NCBI GenBank assembly: GCA_022559985.1
Contig: JAFJTR010000007.1
Coordinates: forward strand, 186,001-250,000
Length of the DNA stretch: 64,000 bases
Direction of reading: 5' to 3'
Source of the DNA: Parastagonospora avenae f. sp. tritici 18332-5
Taxonomy: Eukaryota; Ascomycota; Dothideomycetes; Pleosporales; Phaeosphaeriaceae
The first letter of the stretch is position 1. Each line of letters begins with the position of its first letter. Under the pieces are notes generated by a model that made no database searches, was not told where the DNA came from, and saw only the letters and a program-made list of their open reading frames with translations. Below, one piece after another: positions 1 through 9,452 of the stretch. The translations under genes and the position numbers were made by a program.

Positions 1-2916
1 CATTCCTTCCATTAGGTCTGCACAATGTAGCAGCGTTCTGCGTGCTGCCAAATAGCCGCCTTCAAGGGCGATACCGGTGATGCTGAAAGGTCCGCCATTG
101 CATATGAACTGGACAATTAATGAAGCTTCTCCGAATCCGCTTGGTGTTTGTGCGTTGTTTATAAGCCCAAGCTGACCGATAGATATCCAATCCACTATAT
201 CCAAGAGCTCGATACAATTGTCGTTAATCCCGCAGGCCATCGAAGGTGGTAGTGTGAAGATGTACAGACCCAGCACGAGCGCCGCATGAAACAATGCAAC
301 TACGCTGTGCGGGTTCACGATGTCGGACACTTTCCGATCGAAAAGAAGTTTGTAGATGTGCGCAGCGTGCAATACAGATCGTCTTGCTGACGGAGTTTGC
401 GACCAGGCCGAGATGTCTTCGAGCGCATTAACCGCAGGTTCAGGACCCGCTCGACCAGCAGCTAACTCAAAGTATCGCATGTTGGCACCAAGGACCATAC
501 ATGACGCATGCCAAAGCACAGCAGAGTTCAGGTCGGCAGTGCGTAGGGCGTCGATGGATGAAGATGAGAGATTAACTAGAAGCGGAAGTATGTCGCGACT
601 GCGAGGGTCTTCAGCGTAGATCCTCCAAGGCTCTAGCTGCTTCTGTGGTCCAGTAGCACTAGCCAAGCGATCATTCGACTCGTATATCCGGAGTAACAGA
701 AGTGTGAGCAGACTTCGAAAGCCCGGTGCGTCGAGCTTCAGTCCTGGTGTTGGATGGAACGATGGGGTAATTCGATTCGACTGTACCCTCGTGCCACGCT
801 GCACTAGTTGGAACCATTTCGGCGCCGAGTTTACGTGGTAAAGGCTGTAATCGGAAGGAGGTAGTATCTGAACTGATTCTGGTCGGATCATGGGGGATGT
901 CGAAAGGTAGCCTGCCCACCAGCAGTCGGCTTCGATGAGGCCGAAGATGATCCTATAAAGTATTAGAGTACTATGCATAAAAGAGAACTTGGCGACTGAC
1001 CGCTTGGCACATTCAACTTTGGACCACGCCCTCCACTTCGATTCAAGATCTCCAACTTCGTCGAGAAGCGAGTCTAGATTGGCGCCCTCGCTCGCTGAAA
1101 ATAGCCCTTGCTGTTGCGCATGCTGGTGCTGTTAGCTGACGTCTCTCATTGAACATGAGAATCATACCGAAATCAGTTCCGAGTACAACCTCTCCGCTTG
1201 CGCAATGCGACTCTTTCGCTGCCCACGATTAGCTGTGAATCGCCTCTCCAGGTTTGCGACTTACCCCTGTTATTGAAGCAAGGTTCAGTGCCAACAGACT
1301 CGTAGCAATGACTCGCATCTGCCTGTGTGGTGGTTGCTCGCTCGCAGATAGTGACTGCAGTTCTGTGAGGGCCATCTGCAGAACGGCTGGAAATGTGCTC
1401 GTAACAAACTTGGCGGCTCCAGCTGTACCGAGAATGCTCAATCCGATGAGGCACATGCATAGCATCAAAGGCCGCGGTGCATTCTTCGCCGAGAATGTCG
1501 GTATGTGGATGATAGGAAGTGTGGGGTGGAAGTAGTAGAGGTACATCTCGAGAGCGATATCCAGTATCTCAGCTGGCGGAAATTGAACACCATCCACACT
1601 CGGACTCCCTGCGGCGTCACCGCTGGAAGATGCAGTATCGCCATATGATTCTGACCGTGCGGGCGCATTGTTCAGAGCGTTTTGCAGCAAGCCTCTGCAC
1701 TCTTCGTCCAACCCCCATCTCGAATTCTTCCGCTCTCGTTCGCTTATGGGCGTTTCAGTTTGTCCAAAGGGTATTTCCGAAAGTATGTTGCTGCAATCAC
1801 AAGTTATTAGGCCCTGCCACAGATTTTGCATTAACCTGCAGGACTTCCGATTCCGCGACGGCCAGCAACTTTGTACTCTCTGAAATCTTTCCCTTGGTAC
1901 TCTACTGGCTATTGAAACGCTGCTTCCGGACGGACTGGCCTGGTTCTCGGGCAGGCCCCTAAAAGCATCATGCTCGAAAAAGCCATCGACAGCCATATGC
2001 GTTCCATGCGGCGTCTGGATGTCATTCTCTAGCGGAAACAGCCATGTTTGCAATGCATCTGCTGGTGTGCGATTTGGAATTGGGTTATTGCTTTGCACTA
2101 GTTCGAAAGCCCATTGGTCCAGGCTCGAAACGTGCCCGGCGGGCGAAAACTGAAGACCGTCAATTGCTGGATCAATCGGCGGGCCCATATCATGCGGGTG
2201 GCGATTCATCATCTGCCCATTTTCCGCGCGTCCAATGATTAATGGTGATGGTGACCGCCAGGGAGTATCTCCTGAAGGCTCGAGATGCTGTGCTGCGTTG
2301 ATGAGTGCTTCTATCCGGTCTTCTCCCGGTGACGGCGGGTGCCTTCCCATTGAAGGCCTTGCGTGCGATGGGGGCGATAAATGGCTGAATTGGCTCTCGC
2401 CATTCATCTGTGGTAGTTGCTGCGATTCTCTTCTGGCTGACATGGGCGACATGGCTGGGTGTTCTCGGATTTGAGGTGTTCCGGCTGTATTCTGACCGGT
2501 CCGGTCTCGTGATGCAGCAGGATGGGCAGTATCTCTGTCGTCGCCAAATTGTTGGTCCTGTTGGTTTGGTCCTTCGTTGCTCTTCATGCGATTCAACGCG
2601 TTCTGCGCATGGCCCTTGCAGTGGCGGAACAGGACATCACTGCAGATGATGTTGGCAGTGAACTTTCTCGGGCTTTTCTAGATCTCACCTTCTAGAGAAG
2701 TGCTTCTTGCAAGTTGGGCATTCGTACGGTCGCTCACGTGTATCTATGATGATTTAGTCGCGATCCTGAGATTGAGTGTCACGACAAGCGTACGTGACCT
2801 CTCGTGTCTTTTAACGTGCTCCTGTACTACTGTCAGTGTTAGTTCTTGTGGTCAGCAGGCCGTCTTACCAGCTTTGTAAACGTCCGTTCGCACATGCTGC
2901 ATTGCTTGAGCGCCAT
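1..2916 (-). CDS. C2H2 zinc-finger / fungal_trans transcription factor (3' end cut by window edge)
   Basis: Probable nuclear transcription factor. I placed the start at 2916, where a short exon (2869-2916) opens with MALKQCSMCERTFTKL. Two further small exons from 2821 downward complete two C2H2 fingers (C-x2-C-x12-H-x4-H, linker HTRERPYEC, then C-x2-C-x12-H-x3-H). A large exon (about 2607 to 1240) follows, with a Pro/Ser/Gln-rich linker and then the start of the fungal-specific factor domain (EMYLYYFHPTLPIIHIPTF, LCMCLIGLSILGTAGA). Further exons run to the left edge and keep the middle-homology region (FGLIEADCWWAGYLS, about 960-890). The C-terminus lies outside the window, so the length is unknown. 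C2H2 fingers joined to a fungal_trans domain are a known class in Pezizomycotina. Its place beside the catabolic genes makes it a candidate local regulator; this is inference only. Confidence 0.85.
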
Positions 2917-3876
2917 GGCGAGTCTTTATCACGACCAGTATCCCACAATGTCGCTTCAGGCCGCGAGCATCGAAATCGCTTAGTCGCAATGAATTGAAGA
3001 GAGAACTGGCGACCGGATGGTGCTGTCCGGTGTGTCTGCAGTCTTGTTCGCGGCCAAGCGAGCGGGGGATGATGATGGCGCACGACCTGACTCGTTCGGG
3101 CATTATAGGCCAGGGTCCCTTCTCTCTACACTCAAACCTTCATCTACCCACAGCATATAAACCTGCAGTGTTGCCCTTACAGATTGCGGCGTCTGCATAT
3201 CTACCCGTTTTGGATCGACAGCTGATCGTCGCATTGCCCAGTACTGCTGCTTGAGGCGATCCCAGGGCACTTGACTGAATGCCACAGCACAGCGAACATG
3301 TCACTGCCCTTGACGTCTCGATCAGTTGGATTGTCTCACTACCCCTCCGAGGAGAAATAGACCTGATGACTATCATTTTCTAGCGATAGGCCGACGCCTT
3401 CTTCTATTCCTTCCAAGGTTCTCGAAGACCGCAGCCGACCTCAACCCCGGATTACGCTGCATGTGGGACCCAGGGCTTGCGCTAGTGGGGCATTACCAAC
3501 TCCGATTATCAAATTCGCTATACGAGTGTCATTATTCGTTTGATCGTTAATTGGACGTTTATGTAACGGTGCTCAATTCGAATTGACATTCCATATGATG
3601 CTGCTTAAGATGTCACTATGATAAGCTTACGCCAGCCAGTCTCGGTCAATGAGTCGGAGTTAGATGACGATTCGGACCTTTCACCACTTTCTCGTGCTTA
3701 CGGTGTGCTTACGGTAGCACGGGCATATCACGGTCCCTATGGTGAACACCGGATTGTGATCACTTGCGAGACATGCTACACTTGTCGGACCAAGCTCTTT
3801 TCATTTCACGAGCCGTCTTTGTCCTCAGTCTTTATAGCCCCCGATACTTTCGACACCTGGATTACGATGTGTTCAC
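2917..3876. other. Intergenic region between transcription factor and carrier
   Basis: About 960 bp with no supported gene. The ORFs here are short, have no recognisable domain and overlap on both strands. It lies upstream of the transcription factor and downstream of the carrier stop, so it should hold the factor's promoter. I saw no repeat or RNA gene. Confidence 0.6.
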
Positions 3877-4945
3877 CTACGCTTTTCGAGGAGGGCTTAG
3901 CAAATCCAGCACAGCTGAATACACCACCAACAAAACTCCACCACCAGGTCCAAACCTCAGAATCTTGGCCACATAACCTTTGTACAGTGCTCTGAAGCCT
4001 TCCTCCCTCGCTACAACTAGCAAGCTCGGCCATGCCCACGCATACTTTTGCTTCACGCCATCAACTTTGGCAACGCTCTGTATCCGACTCTTCACCACAT
4101 CAAGCGGTGTATTGAACGTGGTTCCCACCACTCCACCAACAAATCCTGCGGCTAGGTCGTTCATTGTCTTTTGTCTGACGGAATTCGCCGTGCTTGACGG
4201 CACAGGCAGCTGGGCACGGACCTGGAAGATGCAGCCGAAATAGCCCGCGTTCCACACGATGTGTCTCCATAGCGTGGCTTCGAATCCGTTGTATAGTGCT
4301 AGAGGACCTTCGTGACGCACCACCTTAAATAGGCAGTCCAACAGCCCGTTGTACCTCGAAGCAGAAGTCTTGTCCTGTAGGCGAATTTTGAGAAGCTCGA
4401 ACGGGACAACTACAAGCGACTCTGTAGCGCCTGCACTCGCGCCGGTTAGGACGGCAAGAGGCTGGGTGAGTGTGGGCATTGAGAAGATGCGTTGGTAGAA
4501 GCTTGTAAAGGAGTCGTTCGCCGAGAACTTAATTGCTCTTCTTCATATTAGCAAAATAGGCACAATTGCTGGGAGGGATACTTACCGTTTGGGCACTTCC
4601 ATCAAGATCGGAGCAGTGATACCACGATACAACCGCGACATGCCTTCTTGTCGAATGATCTTGCGAAAGCAATCCAACACGCCAGTATATCCTTCCGCAC
4701 CTGCCGTCTTGCCATGTTGAAGTTGAATCCGCGTCTTCACGACATCGAGCGGGTACCTTTGTACACTCAGCACGCAGTCAGTCGCTCCACCACTTTCCAA
4801 AACTCACATCACCAATATCTGCATTTGATCAGCCAACCTCCTAAAAGCACCTCGTCATTGTATTCCTAAGTACCTCACTTATCCCCGCGACCGCACCCGC
4901 TCCAAATTGATACCTAAACGGCACGCTCTCTACATTCTTCGCCAT
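3877..4945 (-). CDS. Mitochondrial 2-oxodicarboxylate carrier (Odc1/Odc2-like)
   Basis: Inner-membrane SLC25-family carrier. Four exons (4874-4945, 4808-4818, 4586-4756, 3877-4537) splice in frame to 304 residues, the usual length. Exon 1 gives MAKNVESVPFRYQFGAGAV; exon 2 is only 11 nt and completes ILVMYPLDVVKTRIQLQ. Two of the three PxD/ExxK/R signatures are intact (PLDVVKTRIQ, PLDVVKSRIQ); the middle repeat has PFELLKIRLQ. EVPKRAIKFSAND after repeat 1 is typical of the oxodicarboxylate subgroup, which exchanges 2-oxoadipate or 2-oxoglutarate across the inner membrane. The gene is head-to-tail with the CoA-transferase upstream. Four TGTGGGG words lie 178-279 bp before its start. The exact substrate is inferred from the family; a 3-oxoadipate role in this cluster would be new. 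Confidence 0.9.
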
Positions 4946-5398
4946 CCTTTCCTCTTTATCGTGTCAAACAACATTCCTCGACGCGTCCCATATCCATATT
5001 GCCCAGCATTTAGCCTCCCCACCAGCTCCCGAGGCCTAACATATCTTACGCGAGCACAACGTGCTGGCCCATATTGTCTGCCACACGGCTTGGCGCGGTG
5101 TTTTGGGCGCCCCGGATGTCGTTGTGGGGTGCATGGTGCTGCATGGTGTTGCATGTGGGGATGGCGGCGATCACTTTAGAGCGGATGGATTGGGATGTGG
5201 GGAGCCATGGTTTTGGATGTGGGGCTGGTTAGGTGGATGGAAAAGGGATAGCGGGGTTTTGTACGATGCATAGTGGGATACCTAGTGAGATAGATAGATC
5301 GTGAGAAAACGAAAAGGGGTTGCATGATGGTGACGATGAAGATCGTTTGATTTGTTTGATCCGAACCTAGGTAGTGTAGTTCTATGAAGTGCGCTGTA
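4946..5398. other. Carrier promoter region
   Basis: About 450 bp without a gene between carrier start and CoA-transferase stop. It holds the G-rich TGTGGGG array listed separately and short GCATGGTG direct repeats (around 5131-5150). Nothing else is supported. Confidence 0.6.
5123..5224 (+). promoter_or_regulatory. Four TGTGGGG copies upstream of the carrier gene
   Basis: Exact TGTGGGG at 5123-5129, 5154-5160, 5196-5202 and 5218-5224, all on the plus strand. Start-to-start spacing is 31, 42 and 22 bp, close to 3, 4 and 2 helical turns. The array lies between the CoA-transferase stop (5399) and the carrier start (4945), so it is best placed to act on the carrier promoter. The core GTGGGG fits the SYGGRG consensus of the fungal carbon repressor CreA/Cre1, but another zinc-finger factor could bind it. 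Confidence 0.5.
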
Positions 5399-6973
5399 TC
5401 AAGCAACAGTCTTCTTCTCCCTCATCTCGCTTATCTCACCCTCATCGTACCCCAGTAACTCCCTCAACACCTCGTCCGTATGTTCACCTAATAACGGCGG
5501 CGGACTTCTGATCTTCGGCTCAACCCTCGAATACTTGACCGGATGGTTGATCAACTTCACCTTCCCACACGCAGGATGATCTACCTCCTCAATCATGTTG
5601 CGCGCAAGGACATGTTCGTGATTGATCGTGCCCTGGATGTCATTCACAGCCGCATAGGGCATACCGCTGCCCTCGAATATCTCGAGCCATTCTTGCGTTG
5701 TGCGGAGTTGGAGTTCAGCTTCGACCATTGCGTCAAGGACTTCGCGATGCTTGACGCGCAGAGCATTCGTGACGAAGCGCTCATCTGTGATCCATTCTGG
5801 CTTGCCGAGTTTGCGACAGAGTATGCCGTAGAGTTTATCGTTGCAGCCACCCACGGCGATATTGGTGTCCTTAGCCTTGTAGGCGCGATACGGCACTACA
5901 GTTGCTGCAACGATGTTAGCAAGTCATTTTTGCGGTTTCCCACAATAAGTGTCAACATACCATGAGCTGTTCCCCATCGTCCACTATCTTTGTTCCCAGT
6001 GACTAAACAACCACTAGCAATGTTTGCCAGACCGGCTACTTGACAGTCGCTCAAGCTCGCATCGATCCACTGGCCAAGCCCAGTATCTCTTCTTGAGTAC
6101 AGAGCTGCTAAGACGCCGATGGCTGTGTACATTCCAGTGGAGATGTCAGTGACCGCGACACCGACTTTGACCGGCGGCCTATCCCTTTCGCCAGTGATAT
6201 GCATCAAACCCATCTCAGCTTCGACCATGACATCGTACCCTGCTCGGTCACTGTAAGGACCTGTTTGGCCATAGCCTGTAACTGAGGCATAAATGAGCGA
6301 TGGGTTTATCTTCGACATAGTCTCGTAGTCGAGCTGATATTTTGCAAGAGAGCCAGGCAAGTAGTTCTCAACAAGGACGTCACATTTTTGCGCGAGTTTG
6401 TGGAGGATCTCGATGCCGGTGGGGTTGTTGAAAGACAAGCCGAGCGATTTCTTGTTACGATTTACCTATGACATGTTAGCAAAAAACCAGGAATTTAATT
6501 TGAGCAAGTTTACTGAGAGGTAGTACGCGCTTTCGCCCGGAAACGAGCGCTCCACACCATCAGTGTAAGCCAAGTCTGGTGGTCCCCAAGCTCTCGTGTC
6601 GTCGCCTCTTGTCGGATGCTCAATCTTGATGATCTCGGCTCTGAAACTTCTGTCAGTATCTGAACGACATCAGAATGGTGACTATGCATACCCAAGATCA
6701 CCCAAGATCTGCGTGCATGTAGGCTGGCGCATGATTAGCTTGGCTCCTTATTTAATATATGCATAGCTCAATCTGGAAAAGACCTACCCCTGCAAGCACC
6801 CTTGTCATGTCCAGGACTCTTATTCCAGCCAGTGGAAGCTTTTCATTCACCTCCCTCGTCTTTCCTTCTTTTGTTGCAATTCCTCTCGTCCATGATCGGC
6901 GGGCGAGTACAGCTGTTGCGTATCGTGACCGTAGGAATGGTGTCACCCGAGCGAAAACACCGTAGGAAGACAT
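5399..6973 (-). CDS. Class III CoA-transferase, SUGCT-like (succinyl-CoA:glutarate CoA-transferase family)
   Basis: Mitochondrial CoA-transferase of the CaiB/formyl-CoA transferase family, closest to SUGCT, which moves CoA from succinyl-CoA to glutarate or related dicarboxylates. Exon 1 (6788-6973) carries an Arg/Ser-rich mitochondrial leader, then LPLAGIRVLDMTRVLAGP, the family N-terminus. Later exons give AEIIKIEHPTRGDDTRAWGPP, NRNKKSLGLSF and GYDVMVEAEMGLMHITGE, whose Asp matches the catalytic aspartate. The C-terminal domain (about 5399-5890) includes LLGEHTDEVLRELLGY, near the usual end. Introns are short and conventional. The neighbouring oxodicarboxylate carrier suggests linked dicarboxylate handling in mitochondria. 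Substrate could be glutarate, adipate or 3-oxoadipate; sequence alone does not decide. Confidence 0.88.
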
Positions 6974-7048
6974 GTCTCTGTTTGCATTGTGCCACTTTTG
7001 CGCATCATCATGTTAAGAGGCTTTGTTCAATCCCAAGGATAGATACCG

Positions 7049-7069
7049 CCCCACATACCCGCTGTGGGG
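7049..7069. promoter_or_regulatory. Inverted TGTGGGG pair upstream of the SUGCT-like gene
   Basis: CCCCACA (7049-7055) and TGTGGGG (7063-7069) form a perfect inverted repeat with a 7-bp spacer, starting 76 bp upstream of the SUGCT-like start codon and downstream of the HGD stop. It is the only inverted arrangement of this word that I noticed in the window. It could bind a dimeric factor or two CreA-type monomers. Confidence 0.45.
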
Positions 7070-7243
7070 TCGCTAAGAACATTCATGCACAGACGTTTTT
7101 AGACATGGCTCATTGACGGATATGGGTGATCGTGAAGAAGTATTGGATATAGTGCGCTTAAAGGATAGACTCGTGAGCCTGTTAAAACATATGTCCTCCG
7201 TTACGACTGTTGAAAAAGACGGCCAAATTCTGTATGCTGAGAC

Positions 7244-8995
7244 TCAATTAGTGCCATTTGTGCCATTTACTTTCGTGTTGAGCTGCTTGATTTCCAAATC
7301 TGCGGAGTGGACGCCTTCTGTGTCGCTGGTGTTGGCACCATGTGAAAATCCACCAAAGTAGTATGGAGCAAGTCTCTTCTTCTCGGCAATTTTATCATCT
7401 TTGACACGAGCGAGCAGTTCTTGAGCTCGCTTGTTTGCCGAGAAACGGTCCTACAGGATATCAGTGTTTGTTAATATTGTGGTCGTTGGTGGACGTACTG
7501 GCAAAGCTTCCCAGACTTTGTAGTCGGTGCCGTGCTCATCGATGACACCGCATCCCTTGCGAGCGTACTCTGTGAAGAGGAAGAGACGGCTCGATTCCAC
7601 CATGATAGTCAATTGATCTGAGACCATTAGTTGAAGACCAACATCACATTTCGGAATATCTTACCTGTCAAAATCTTCTCGGGCTGACCCTCATGGATCC
7701 GCATTCCGTGCTGATAGCCTTCATGGAAACCGCCGTGGGGAGTATGCCCGCCCTCAAAACTACCACCACCAGGCTGGAAGTCGTCGCTACGTCCCAGACC
7801 TTTTCCATAGATACATGCTAGGAACTCGGATGCTGAGTTGCGGTGGAAGTACGGGAGTCGGAAGGTGTTGGTTGCTACGTCCCAACGTGGACCAAACCAG
7901 AGGAAGTCCGCTAGAGGCGTCATCGGGTCCCGAGACTTAGCAGTCAAAACAGTGAAGATCGACGGGTCGGTATGGTCGATGGATGTGCTGTTTTGCGAAG
8001 AGAACTTGGTCAGATCGTACTTGTACGGTACGACGTTGCCATGCCAGGCGACCAGATCGAAAGGACTGTGATCTTGTTGGATTGCGATGAGCTGACCATT
8101 CGTCTTGCTCACAATCTTCCAGTCTACGTGCAATTCTTCGTCGATCGCAGCAACCGGGTAAAGGAAGTCGCGCGGATTAGCCAGGCCGTGGCCACCAAGC
8201 GGGCCGAGATCTGGCAGTTCCCACATAGAACCCCACACTTCTGTGATGTAACCGCGTGCTTCTTTGACGTCCGGACCCAAATTCAAGCAGAATCGAACAC
8301 CTCGCTGGATGACACAGATCTCGCCTGGCTGAAGGAATATCTTGCCCATTTCTGTAACAATGTCCAGATTGCCGAGCTGTGGACAGATGAGGAAATCTCC
8401 ATCTGCATTACAAAAGGCGCGTCTTTCCATGCTTGAGTTGATCATGTATACGTAAAGCGCAAGCCCCTCTCTGATGTTTGGATCGCCACTTCCCGCAAGG
8501 GTGTGAAGCCCATCTACAAAGTCGATCTTTTCCTCATCTTTCGGTAGGGGAAAAGGACTCCATTCTGCCTGCTCTGGTAATGTAGCAACTTTGGGGTTGA
8601 TGGAGAGAAAGCAGTTTTGGATGTTGGATTTCGATTCGATAGGCACATAGCCATCTGATGTTGTCAGTAGGTTACAGACGCAAATATAGTGATGACATAC
8701 TGTGTGCAGCTGCTGGTCGACAGCGGTACATGTACGTGCTAAAGTTATGCGCACGTGGAGCAGCAAATGCGGAATATGTAATGCCTTCGGTGTACAATCC
8801 AAACCGCACTTCTTGAGGGTTGTTTTGTGCTACGGGCAGCGTTCCAGGGATGACTTCAGACTGGTGTCGATTACCCCAACCATGCTGGTATTCGTAGGGA
8901 TCATTTGCGCGCGTAGGCTTCAGTCGCTGGAGATCTGTGAAATGAAAAACCTTCTGAGGATCTGTGACTAATGTGCGCTCCTTGAACTCAGACAT
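7244..8995 (-). CDS. Homogentisate 1,2-dioxygenase
   Basis: Non-haem iron enzyme that opens homogentisate to maleylacetoacetate, the ring cleavage of tyrosine and phenylacetate catabolism. The start at 8995 gives MSEFKERTLVTDPQKVFHF, then YEYQHGWGNRHQSEVIPGTLP, the family N-terminus. A large exon carries GDFLICPQLGNL, CVIQRGVRF, ELPDLGPLGGHGLANPRDFL, and the iron ligands in YFHRNSASEF (His, Glu) and HTPHGG (His). Two short 3' exons finish at the TGA at 7244-7246. The spliced product is about 536 residues, longer than the roughly 445-450 of characterised enzymes, mainly through a charged C-terminal tail ending in VNGTNGTN. Fumarylacetoacetase and maleylacetoacetate isomerase, its usual cluster partners, are absent here, so it may be a paralogue with another role. 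Confidence 0.93.
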
Positions 8996-9452
8996 GATTG
9001 TATTGAGGAAGTGATTTGTTGAAAATTATGGGTGAATTTGCCAGCAAGCTTCTATAGAGCTTATATTGAAGCTTCCATGAGCATGCAAGGACCTAATCAT
9101 CTGCCGCAACCGAATGGTGTGGACTGTGCGTGATGTGGTGGCGGGGCCAGGTCCTTGGTACGATAATAGCGGGGTCTGAGGAGTGTTGTGAGAGGCCCAC
9201 ATGTCAGATACGGACCTGGTTAGCGGGATATGATGAATGTGTAGGTGACCCTGCGTAGCCGGCCAGTCTCGCCCAGCATTACGCAAAACCTTATTTTTAG
9301 TTTAGGATGATGTAATAATCACCACAACGCGAATTGCTTTGCGGGTATCGTATGCCAAGCTTGTCGTATCACAAGTAATGAAAGTGGTTGTACTGCCGGT
9401 GAATGGCGACCTTGATAGTGTCGTGCTGATGCACGAGTGGAACCTATGTACA
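8996..9452. other. Intergenic region upstream of HGD
   Basis: About 460 bp with no supported gene, between the HGD start and the lyase stop. It contains GTGGCGGGGC near 9134 and GCGGGG near 9168, both fitting the CreA SYGGRG consensus, but no exact TGTGGGG. Confidence 0.55.
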
